Both the position numbers and the translations under genes were made by a program. The notes under the pieces are model-generated. The model had not been told where the DNA came from. It ran no database searches and saw only the letters and a list, made by a program, of their open reading frames with translations. Shown here piece after piece: positions 1 through 5,251 of a DNA stretch of 5,251 bases. The DNA is from an uncultured Planctomycetaceae bacterium (GTDB taxonomy: Bacteria; Planctomycetota; Planctomycetia; Pirellulales; UBA1268). The DNA lies in the NCBI GenBank assembly GCA_937900985.1, contig CALCGM010000247.1, forward strand, positions 1-5,251, in the 5' to 3' direction. The stretch's first letter is position 1. Every line of letters starts with the position of its first letter.

Positions 1-15
1 GGTGCGAGTCGACGA

Positions 16-459
16 TCAGTCGTCGTCTTCCTCGTCCCACTCCTCATCGTCGTCTTCCCACTCGTCTTCTTCGTCGTCCTCGAATTCCTCGTCGTCCTCT
101 TCTTCTTCCTCATCTTCGTCGTCCTCGACCTCTTCCCACTCATCTTCGTCGAGGTCGTCGCCCTCTTCGTCTTCTTCTTCCTCGTCGCCCTCTTCCTCGT
201 CGTCACCCTCGTCTTCTTCGTCGTCCTCGTATTCCTCGTCTTCGTACTCTTCGTCGTCCTCGTAGCCCTCTTCTTCCTCGTCTTCCACCTCCTCGTCTTC
301 GTCATCATCGAAGGCGACAGGGTCTTTCACGAAGGCCGCACGCTTCGACGGCATCGAGGACTCGACGCACTCGAACAGCGGCTCGGCGGCCTGGAGTTCG
401 GAGAGCTCCTCCCATGAGAAAACGTCCTGCTGCAGCCTGGGACTTGCAACAATCGTCAC
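16..459 (-). CDS. Small protein with extreme Asp/Glu-rich C-terminal tail
   Basis: I do not recognise a named family. I start the gene at GTG (459-457) because a full AGGAGG lies 7 bases upstream. An in-frame ATG at 573 would add 38 residues but lacks such a site. The 147-residue product has an ordinary N-terminal part (1-50) with a short potential amphipathic stretch (DVFSWEELSELQ) and the only basic residues (R8, K39, R40, K45). From residue 51 to the end, 83 of 97 residues are Asp or Glu. The other 14 are V, G, L, F, Y and W, including three Trp, three Tyr and one Phe at intervals, with no Lys or Arg. Both GAC/GAT and GAA/GAG codons are mixed, so this is not a simple triplet expansion. There is no signal peptide or membrane segment, so it is probably cytoplasmic and intrinsically disordered. 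Binding of cations or basic proteins, or DNA mimicry, are possible roles but are inference only. It stands 464 bases beyond scpB and probably has its own promoter. Confidence 0.8.
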   Translation of the reverse strand: MTIVASPRLQQDVFSWEELSELQAAEPLFECVESSMPSKRAAFVKDPVAFDDDEDEEVEDEEEEGYEDDEEYEDEEYEDDEEDEGDDEEEGDEEEEDEEGDDLDEDEWEEVEDDEDEEEEEDDEEFEDDEEDEWEDDDEEWDEEDDD

Positions 460-466
460 GGCAAAA

Positions 467-472
467 CCTCCT
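467..472 (-). promoter_or_regulatory. Strong Shine-Dalgarno site that sets the start of the acidic protein
   Basis: Read on the minus strand, the sequence is AGGAGG, then TTTTGCC, then GTG. This is a complete anti-16S match at a 7-base spacing. It is the only textbook ribosome binding site among the genes here, and it decides for the GTG at 459 over the upstream ATG at 573 and the internal ATG at 354. It suggests that this gene is translated efficiently. Confidence 0.8.
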
Positions 473-626
473 CGGGTCGGTTCATGGGCCGGCCAGCGGT
501 TTGCTGCACCGGAGTGGCGATCACCACGCAACGACGAAACACGATTCACAACGAAGCACATTGAGAAACACATCGAAGCGTACCGTGCATCGGCACACTG
601 CGTGAGTTTCTTGGAACAAATCTGTA

Positions 627-655
627 CTTCATTGAGTGCGATTCATCCAATGAAG
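627..655. repeat. Inverted repeat CTTCATT / AATGAAG
   Basis: The 7-base arms at 627-633 and 649-655 are perfectly complementary across a 15-base spacer. The repeat lies about 170 bases upstream of the acidic-protein start, in its presumed promoter or leader region. It could be a dyad operator or an RNA hairpin. On the plus strand a T7 run follows at 662-668, but no plus-strand gene precedes it, so I do not call a terminator. A chance match of this length is possible. Confidence 0.3.
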
Positions 656-724
656 CATCTGTTTTTTTCGGCTGAGGCCCCGCATGCTTCCGGCACTGGT
701 TCGCACACCAACGACCAGACTGCC

Positions 725-749
725 AAAAAGGGCTCGTGAGACCAGAGCC
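725..749 (-). terminator. Weak intrinsic terminator candidate after scpB
   Basis: On the minus strand, GGCTC (749-745), a 9-base loop and GAGCC (735-731) are followed by C and then TTTTT (729-725). The 5-bp GC-rich stem with a U-tract has the right order for an intrinsic terminator, about 175 bases after the scpB stop. The stem is short, and part of it can instead pair in CAGAGC-CT-GCTCTG (743-756), so function is uncertain. Confidence 0.3.
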
Positions 750-878
750 TGCTCTGAGGAAAAGACCTCCAGAGTGGGCAAGAGTGTGGCCCTCGGCTGG
801 CCTGCTTGCAAGCCTCTGGATGGAAAAAAACGTGGAATCCAAGACGCTGCCAGGATTGCCCACCGTGAGACGGTTTTG

Positions 879-903
879 GCACGCGGCTTGCGTGCGGCTT
901 GCG
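879..903. repeat. Stem-loop plus 11-base tandem repeat just after scpB
   Basis: GCACGC (879-884) pairs with GCGTGC (890-895) across a 5-base loop. Overlapping it, GCGGCTTGCG occurs twice at 883-892 and 894-903. A second small dyad, ACCGT-GAG-ACGGT, lies at 862-874. The stem sits about 30 bases beyond the scpB stop. It could protect the transcript's 3' end or help terminate it, but no T-tract follows on the minus strand. Confidence 0.35.
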
Positions 904-923
904 AGATGAGCCACGGCCTGCGG

Positions 924-1748
924 TTAGGCGTCGTGAGCTGGGGATTCGCCTGCTGAATCACCCTCCTCGTGGGCCGCTTCGCTGCTGTCGGAGACGCTGC
1001 CGCCATCGTCGTCGCTGGCCTCGTCTCCTGCGTCCTCGTCGGCGGGCGGACGTTCGATGGGGGGCAGCTCATCGATATGCCCGAGGCCAAAAACCTGCAG
1101 AAACTGCCTCGTGGTGATGTAGACGTTGGGTCGCCCGAGTTCGTCGGAGCGGCCGCCAATCGCGATCAGTTCGCGTTCGAGCAGGTGGCGGAGCATCTCG
1201 TCACAGCCCACGCCGCGAATCGCCTCGATGTCGGCGCGGGTCGCTGGCTGGCGGTAGGCCACGATTGCGAGCGTCTCCATGGCGGCGTTGGAGAGCCGGG
1301 TCTCAGGGGCCGATTCCATCAGGCGTCGCAGCCACGGGCCAAACGCCGCTCGAGAGAGGAGCTGGAAGCCACCAGCGATCCACTCCACCCGGTAGGCCGA
1401 GCCGTCGGCGTCGAAGGCGGCGTTGAGTTCTCGGATCAGGGCCCGGGCTCGCGTCCCGTCGCTGAGGCGGGCGAGCTTGGCGAGCTTTCGGGTTGGCAGC
1501 GGCTCGCGAGCCAGAAACAGGGCCGCTTCCAGGCGGGCCTGCTCCTCGCTGCGGCGAAACGCACAGGGCTCCTCAGGCTCCTGCTCGCTGGCTGCAGCCT
1601 GCCACAGGACAGCTGGGCCGGATGGCGGTGAACGACGAGGCTGCCTCCGCCAGGCCGGCGGCCAGGCAGAAGGCACGCCGCCGGCGAACAGGGCCGGCTG
1701 AGCAGCCCTGTCGAAGCACGCGGCAAGGGTGGTTGGGCCACGTCGCAT
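924..1748 (-). CDS. scpB: Segregation and condensation protein B (ScpB)
   Basis: ScpB is the winged-helix subunit (kite protein) that binds ScpA, the kleisin bridging SMC heads in the bacterial condensin complex. It acts in the cytoplasm on chromosome compaction and segregation. The 274-residue product shows the family order. A first winged-helix domain spans about 72-133, beginning LEAALFLAREPLPTRKLAKL. A second spans about 150-222, with the hallmark LSNAAMETLAIVAYRQPATR (152-171), then IEAIRGVGCDEMLRHLLE, GRPNVYITTRQFLQVFGL and the closing HIDELPP. Two additions are unusual: about 70 poorly conserved-looking residues at the N terminus and an acidic tail (237-274, 15 of 38 Asp/Glu). The ATG at 1748 is the first in frame and has only a weak GAG upstream. 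The codons for residues 47-48 are GTC and CTG, and no better-supported later start was found, though a shorter protein is possible. It begins 24 bases after the preceding gene, so it is probably co-transcribed. No scpA is adjacent. Confidence 0.95.
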   Translation of the reverse strand: MRRGPTTLAACFDRAAQPALFAGGVPSAWPPAWRRQPRRSPPSGPAVLWQAAASEQEPEEPCAFRRSEEQARLEAALFLAREPLPTRKLAKLARLSDGTRARALIRELNAAFDADGSAYRVEWIAGGFQLLSRAAFGPWLRRLMESAPETRLSNAAMETLAIVAYRQPATRADIEAIRGVGCDEMLRHLLERELIAIGGRSDELGRPNVYITTRQFLQVFGLGHIDELPPIERPPADEDAGDEASDDDGGSVSDSSEAAHEEGDSAGESPAHDA

Positions 1749-1772
1749 CGGTAAATCTCGGCCGTGAGAGGC

Positions 1773-2573
1773 TCAGCGGGCCTCACGTGAGGGCAGCACC
1801 GCATCTGCGGCAGCAGGACTGTCCTGGAGAGTGGCGGCGATCTGGTCCTTCCATCGTCGCACGTCGTCCACCAGCCTCAGCATGGCCCGCTGCGGGTTGG
1901 GTTCTGTGGCGTGAAACATCCGCACCAGCTGACCGGTCGGGTCTGCCGCGACTCGGCATGAACAATGGAAAAACCGTCCTCCCGCTGTCGGCTGGCAAGT
2001 GATGCCAAACGCCCCGAGCTGCTCGAGGGCTGCCGTGGTTGTTGGATCGGTCGCTGCGACCGGCGGGGGCATCGTCGCTGCCGCCACTGCGGAAGGGCTG
2101 CCGGCCTCGATGGGCCACTCCGCTGATTCGACGTCGCCTGGTGGTCGCCGGACCGTGGCCGTCGGCCAGGCGGACGTCTGACGCACAGGTGGCGACCCGC
2201 CGGCATCACCAGGCAGATCGACCCTCGGGAGCATCGTGCTCGCGTCGCCGCTGGGCACCCCCGTGCCGCCGAGGCCGACGCTTCCCGCGGTCGTTCCTGG
2301 CACGGGCATCGCGGTGACTGCCGCGTCGGCGGGCAGCAGGCTGGCAGGGCCCTCGGGTGGGACGGCAGGCACCTCAGCGACGGGGCTGTCGGCTCCGTCA
2401 ACGCCGTCAGGTGTCTTCGTGGGTCCGCCGCTGTCGTCAAAAAAGGCTGCCGCGGGCTGCCATGCCAGGTTCCAGAGCGAGTCGGAAACACCCGCAGGAA
2501 TCAGGTGGGAAAACATGGCAAGCAGCGGAACAACCAGACCGAAGGCGGCCAGCAGGCAGGTCCGAATTTTCAT
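1773..2573 (-). CDS. Single-pass membrane protein with Pro/Ala-rich linker and small C-terminal domain
   Basis: I do not recognise a named family. With the ATG at 2573 the product has 266 residues. It starts MKIRT followed by one hydrophobic segment (about 5-25, CLLAAFGLVVPLLAMFSHLI), an uncleaved anchor or signal peptide. Residues 45-180 form a low-complexity linker rich in Pro, Ala, Gly, Thr and Val, probably disordered and outside the membrane. The C-terminal part (about 182-247) looks folded. It begins with a helix and GAFGITCQP, continues with strand-like GRFFHCSCRVA, and ends with FHATEPNPQRAMLRLVDDVR and WK. Three cysteines (193, 204, 206) lie in this part. A GTG at 2681 overlapping the upstream stop would add 36 Arg-rich residues. 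I prefer the ATG because it puts the hydrophobic segment at the N terminus. The gene lies between the prolyl isomerase and scpB and is probably in the same operon. An envelope role is inferred from the anchor only. Confidence 0.8.
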   Translation of the reverse strand: MKIRTCLLAAFGLVVPLLAMFSHLIPAGVSDSLWNLAWQPAAAFFDDSGGPTKTPDGVDGADSPVAEVPAVPPEGPASLLPADAAVTAMPVPGTTAGSVGLGGTGVPSGDASTMLPRVDLPGDAGGSPPVRQTSAWPTATVRRPPGDVESAEWPIEAGSPSAVAAATMPPPVAATDPTTTAALEQLGAFGITCQPTAGGRFFHCSCRVAADPTGQLVRMFHATEPNPQRAMLRLVDDVRRWKDQIAATLQDSPAAADAVLPSREAR

Positions 2574-2677
2574 GGCGGGAGATCTCGGGCTGGGAATGAG
2601 CGGGCGGAGGGTAGGGGTTCGGCCGCGACGGAGCAACACCCGCCGGCGGAACCTCCGCAGGGCCTTCCCAGACTCGT

Positions 2678-3754
2678 TCACTCGCCCCCGCTGCCCTCGT
2701 TCGCCGGCTCCACCACCACGGTTCGCGGCCGATCGCTTCCCACGGCATCGGCGAAGTGCGGGATTCCGGCGGAGTAGGCGATCTCCACGGACGCTCGCTT
2801 GGCCTCAAGCATCTCCCGCAGGAGTTCCGACGCGAGCAGTTTCTGCACCTCGCCGCGGGCGGCTGAAAGGCTGCCGCGGCCAGGAGCGACATCCGTGACC
2901 GTCACCAGATGCACACCAAACGGCGTCAAGAATGGCTGGGAAACCTCCCCTGCGGCGAGGCGAAAGGCCTCTGCGGCGAAGGCCTCGTGCATCAGCCCGT
3001 GGCGGGGAATAAAGCCCAGGTCGCCTTCCCGCAGCCGGCTCTGGCCAGCCGAGTAGCGGCCCACGGCCTCGACAAAGCTCATCCGGCCCTCCTCGATTTC
3101 ACGGCGGATGTCGGCAGCCTTCTCAAGCAACGCCGCTTCCGCACCATCGCCTGCGGCGGAGTCTGGCCGCAACACGACATGACTGACCCGCAGACGCGTG
3201 CCGTCAAACTCCTGCTTCCGCTGCTCAAAGCATTCCTGCAGCCGCTCCATCGTCAGCCTTGGCACCAGCAGCTTGTTCAGTCCGAGCTCCGTGGCGAGCT
3301 GTTTCCGCAGCATCGATTCGTCGCGTCCGGACTCCTGCAAAAAAGCCTCGAGCGTCTGCTGCCGAGCCGAGAGCTGCGACCGCAGGCTGGCAATCATCGC
3401 GTCGACCTCAGAGCTCGTGACCGCGACGCCGTTCTCCTTGAGCAGCTGGCCGATCAGCTGCTCGTTGATCAGCTCTTCGACGACCTTCGCCGCGATCTGC
3501 TGACGCTCCTGCTGCGTCGTTGCCGCGTCATAGCCAGCCCGCCGCAGCACCTCGGTGTAGGTGGCCCGGTAGATCGGCTGCCCATCAATGCGGGCCACCA
3601 CGATCGACGCTGGCACCGCGAGATCATCGCCATGCAGCTCGCCGGCCACCGTTGCCATCAGGATCAGCAGGCTGAATCCGGCAGCCAGCAGCGACCGCCG
3701 CAGCGGCCTGCCAGACCGCGGCTGCACCGTTCGATGAGAGCCGCCGACCGCCAT
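2678..3754 (-). CDS. SurA/PrsA-type parvulin peptidyl-prolyl cis-trans isomerase, membrane-anchored
   Basis: Parvulins catalyse cis-trans isomerisation of Xaa-Pro bonds. Secreted members act as chaperones for exported proteins. From the ATG at 3754 the product has 358 residues. A basic N-terminal part ends in RPLRRS, then a hydrophobic segment (about 22-38, LLAAGFSLLILMATVAG) serves as signal peptide or anchor. A SurA-N-like helical chaperone region runs from about 50 to 185, opening VVARIDGQPIYRATYTEVLR and containing EELINEQLIGQLLKENGV. The parvulin domain (about 187-288) has LRVSHVVLRP, the conserved EGDLGFIPR and the closing TPFGVHLVTV, with His192 and His282 at the usual catalytic-fold positions. 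A helical C terminus follows. In-frame upstream starts exist at 3778 (GTG), 3874 (ATG) and 4000 (TTG). The last two would overlap the upstream gene and push the signal segment far inside, so I reject them. A weak GGA precedes 3754. The upstream gene ends 94 bases away and the downstream one starts 104 bases after. Confidence 0.92.
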   Translation of the reverse strand: MAVGGSHRTVQPRSGRPLRRSLLAAGFSLLILMATVAGELHGDDLAVPASIVVARIDGQPIYRATYTEVLRRAGYDAATTQQERQQIAAKVVEELINEQLIGQLLKENGVAVTSSEVDAMIASLRSQLSARQQTLEAFLQESGRDESMLRKQLATELGLNKLLVPRLTMERLQECFEQRKQEFDGTRLRVSHVVLRPDSAAGDGAEAALLEKAADIRREIEEGRMSFVEAVGRYSAGQSRLREGDLGFIPRHGLMHEAFAAEAFRLAAGEVSQPFLTPFGVHLVTVTDVAPGRGSLSAARGEVQKLLASELLREMLEAKRASVEIAYSAGIPHFADAVGSDRPRTVVVEPANEGSGGE

Positions 3755-3796
3755 GCGGATTCCAGACTGTGTGCTCACGAGGCCATAACCGCCGGT

Positions 3797-3836
3797 CGCC
3801 GCATCCTGCGGCGGCAGACGTGTTCCACCGTCTGCC
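3797..3836. repeat. Two adjacent perfect stem-loops in the gap before the prolyl isomerase gene
   Basis: CGCCGCA (3797-3803) pairs with TGCGGCG (3807-3813) across a TCC loop. Immediately next to it, GGCAGACG (3813-3820) pairs with CGTCTGCC (3829-3836) across an 8-base loop. Both stems are perfect and GC-rich and share only base 3813. On the minus strand the first hairpin begins 12 bases after the stop codon of the upstream gene. No T-run follows, so it is not a classical intrinsic terminator. Partial termination, an RNase barrier that sets relative expression, or a leader structure are possible. Confidence 0.6.
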
Positions 3837-3848
3837 AGGTAGAAAACC

Positions 3849-5180
3849 CTAGCCGGAATCGTCGTTTTTCGCATCGCTCGAATAGGGGGTGGGGATGCCT
3901 CGGAGCTGGAAATCGACGGGGAATTTTCGGATTGCGAGGGGAAGCCGCCACCGCACCTGCCCGTCGACCTCTGCCGGGTCGATGCCCTCAGGCAGGGCAA
4001 ACACCGCCTCGCGAGCGAGGCCCCGCTCGTCGCGGCGGACCACCCGGTCGGAGAGCGTCGTCAACGGCTGCCGGTCCAGCCAGCAGCTCAGCTCTCGCCT
4101 GGTGATCCAGGTGCGGTGGGAGGCCAGGGCGTCACTGGCGGGATAGTCGGCCCGCAGCCGAACCACCAGGCCTTCGCGACTCACGCGGCTCGATTCCAGC
4201 CGCACGCGGGCGTCGCCGGCCTGCTGCTCGCTCGCTCCCCTGAGCCCTTCACTCAGCGGAAGCCGCAGCTCAAGATCGCCTGCTGGCACCCACACCGCGA
4301 AGCTGCCCCGCAGCGACGCGATCCTCTCCAGGGCGGGGGCGGGTGCTGCCAGCAGCACCGACACAGTCACCGTTCCGGCATCCCCGCGGGGGCTCGCTTC
4401 CACCACCGCCGCCCGCTGCCGAGGCGGGATCACCTCGCCAGCCTCGCCCTCGGCAATCAGCGACGCCATCGGCAGCTGCAGCATGATCGGCCTCATGCGA
4501 GGCTCCCAGAACACCTTCAGCGTCAGCCGCACCGCCCTTGGCTGCTCCGGCGGCACAGCAGCCGCCCGCAGCAGCTCCACCCGAAGGGGCCCCGCCGCCG
4601 TCGCGAGGGCCGCCGGCTCCCCGGCGAGCCGGGAGCGAATCCTCACGCCGCCCGGCGAGACGTCCGTTTCCTCAAGCCGGCAGTCGCCATCGGCCAGCAG
4701 GCGGCCCACCTCCTCCCAGTAGCTGCTCACCTCGCCGGCTGGCACCGCCGAGGTGACGGCCGCACCGACGCCAGCGGACGCATCGACCGGCAGCCTGCCA
4801 CCGCGGCTGGTAAAGACGGCCTCAAACGCGTCGGCCAGCGGCATGCCCAGCGGCGCCGCCACCACGCGGCTCGGCTCAATCGCCTCAGCCACCGCCCGCT
4901 GAGACAGTCGGCTCCGCAGCGTCTGCAGCCGCCAGGCGGCCTCGCCCCTGGCCATGGCCAGGGGCATCTCCAGCAGCGGCAGTACATCGATCCCCAGGGC
5001 CTCAAGCTGCTGCGATGCCTGGTCACGCCGGCTTCGCTGCGGGTCGCCAAGCTCAGCAACAAGCCGGGCGACCTGCGTCGCCAGGGGTGGGGCGGGGGCG
5101 TGTTCCTCGCAGGCAGCAGGAGCGACGAGAAACAGCATCGCGGAGAGGGCTCGGAGGGAGGCTGCGAGGGGGTGTGTCAT
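3849..5180 (-). CDS. Secreted HEAT-like repeat protein of unknown function
   Basis: No function can be assigned. The 443-residue product starts with a Sec-type signal peptide (1-24: MTHPLAASLRALSAMLFLVA, then PAAC). Cys24 has Pro at -3, so it is not a good lipobox. Residues 36-95 have a HEAT/armadillo-like pattern, with LGDPQRSRRDQASQQLEALG followed by IDVLPLLE and a second helical pair ending AAWRLQTLRSRL. Residues 103-182 (PLADAFEAVF ... VSSYWEEVGRLLADGDCRLE ... GGVRIRS) resemble the two-helix and strand layout of small secretin/STN-type domains, but this is only a pattern impression. The rest (198-430) is beta-rich, with VRLTLKVFWEPRMRPIMLQL, ERIASLRGSFAVWVPAGDLE and alternating hydrophobic strands. 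The ATG at 5180 gives a clean signal peptide, though no Shine-Dalgarno site is visible. It appears to be first of the operon within this window and precedes a periplasmic-type prolyl isomerase, so an envelope role is plausible but inferred. Confidence 0.85.
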   Translation of the reverse strand: MTHPLAASLRALSAMLFLVAPAACEEHAPAPPLATQVARLVAELGDPQRSRRDQASQQLEALGIDVLPLLEMPLAMARGEAAWRLQTLRSRLSQRAVAEAIEPSRVVAAPLGMPLADAFEAVFTSRGGRLPVDASAGVGAAVTSAVPAGEVSSYWEEVGRLLADGDCRLEETDVSPGGVRIRSRLAGEPAALATAAGPLRVELLRAAAVPPEQPRAVRLTLKVFWEPRMRPIMLQLPMASLIAEGEAGEVIPPRQRAAVVEASPRGDAGTVTVSVLLAAPAPALERIASLRGSFAVWVPAGDLELRLPLSEGLRGASEQQAGDARVRLESSRVSREGLVVRLRADYPASDALASHRTWITRRELSCWLDRQPLTTLSDRVVRRDERGLAREAVFALPEGIDPAEVDGQVRWRLPLAIRKFPVDFQLRGIPTPYSSDAKNDDSG

Positions 5181-5199
5181 GGTGGTGAGTCTATGTGGT

Positions 5200-5251
5200 G
5201 GGTCGCTCGGGGTGAGCCCGGGCCGATGAGCCGAGCGTTCGGGGTCGCTCG
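5200..5251. repeat. Repeated GGGTCGCTCG with an intervening inverted copy
   Basis: GGGTCGCTCG occurs directly at 5200-5209 and 5242-5251. Between them, CCGAGCG (5231-5237) is the reverse complement of CGCTCGG (5204-5210), and CGAGCG (5232-5237) also pairs with CGCTCG (5246-5251). The set lies within 70 bases upstream of the first gene's start, where a promoter, operator or the end of an upstream transcript would be. The structure may continue past the window edge. Confidence 0.4.

Larger units (their letters stand above)
460..923. other. Intergenic region between scpB and the acidic-protein gene
   Basis: There is no convincing gene here. It is less GC-rich than the flanking coding DNA and contains A/T runs (T7 at 662-668, A5 at 725-729, A7 at 824-830). 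It also holds several inverted repeats: 627-655, 743-756 overlapping 731-749, a perfect 10-base palindrome GCTTGCAAGC at 804-813, and 879-895. The short open frames on both strands have shadow-like composition. The region should hold the end of the scpB transcript and the promoter and 5' leader of the acidic-protein gene. I see no convincing -35/-10 pair. Confidence 0.6.

Noticed and set aside
2..265. Plus-strand frame encoding almost pure serine
   Set aside because: It is the exact antisense of the Asp/Glu tail (GAC/GAG codons read in reverse give TCG/TCC-type serine codons), has no ribosome site, and begins at the window edge.
16..310. Microsatellite or triplet-repeat array
   Set aside because: The stretch looks repetitive, but the units are irregular mixtures of four acidic codons with aromatic codons inserted. 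A coding explanation fits better than an expanded repeat.
684..956. Plus-strand 90-residue frame with GAGG 6 bases before its ATG
   Set aside because: It has basic, shadow-like composition without recognisable motifs and overlaps the end of scpB antisense. Only the weak ribosome-site match supports it.
546..1159. Minus-strand frames in and around the intergenic region (546-914, 629-1159, 643-882)
   Set aside because: The longest overlaps scpB in another frame. None has a ribosome site, a domain-like pattern or plausible composition.
969..1631. Plus-strand frame of 220 codons
   Set aside because: It is the antisense shadow of scpB, whose conserved motifs are clear on the minus strand.
2574..2681. 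Longer start (GTG at 2681) for the membrane protein, overlapping the isomerase stop
   Set aside because: The stop/start overlap is attractive for coupling, but the 36 added residues are Arg/Pro-rich and displace the hydrophobic segment from the N terminus. ATG 2573 is preferred, though not proven.
2909..4105. Plus-strand frame of 398 codons
   Set aside because: It lies antisense to the well-supported prolyl isomerase and its upstream neighbour. The length is explained by high-GC third positions, and the protein lacks recognisable features.
5107..5124. Lipoprotein signal at Cys24 of the secreted HEAT-like protein
   Set aside because: The residues before the cysteine are P-A-A. Pro at -3 does not fit the usual Leu/Val/Ile of a lipobox, so I call a general signal peptide.

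Overview
The window reads as high-GC bacterial chromosome, most likely from a planctomycete (Pirellulales-like). This is an inference. It rests on the GC-rich, Arg/Ala/Pro-rich proteins, the scarcity of clear Shine-Dalgarno sites, a secreted HEAT-type protein of a style common in that phylum, Pro/Ala-rich low-complexity linkers, and a ScpB with a long acidic tail. No 16S gene or other decisive marker is present.

All five genes I can support lie on the minus strand, so the window is best read right to left. The first is a secreted protein with a HEAT-like N-terminal segment and a beta-rich remainder (5180-3849). Next come a gap of about 94 bases holding two adjacent perfect stem-loops, a membrane-anchored SurA/PrsA-type parvulin prolyl isomerase (3754-2678), and a gap of about 104 bases. 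These are followed by a small single-pass membrane protein with a Pro/Ala-rich linker and a compact C-terminal domain (2573-1773), then scpB (1748-924) only 24 bases further on. The close packing and shared orientation suggest one operon. Its first three products act at or beyond the inner membrane. The last is a cytoplasmic chromosome-segregation factor, and no scpA is visible beside it.

After scpB there are 464 bases without a convincing gene (923-460). This stretch is visibly less GC-rich than its neighbours and holds several inverted repeats and T-tracts, including a weak intrinsic-terminator candidate for the operon. A separate gene then begins at a GTG preceded by a full AGGAGG site. 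It encodes a 147-residue protein whose last 97 residues are 83 Asp/Glu, seven aromatics and no basic residue. This is the most unusual coding feature of the window.

I saw no rRNA, tRNA, CRISPR array, insertion sequence or phage gene. The many long plus-strand open frames are antisense shadows typical of high-GC DNA.
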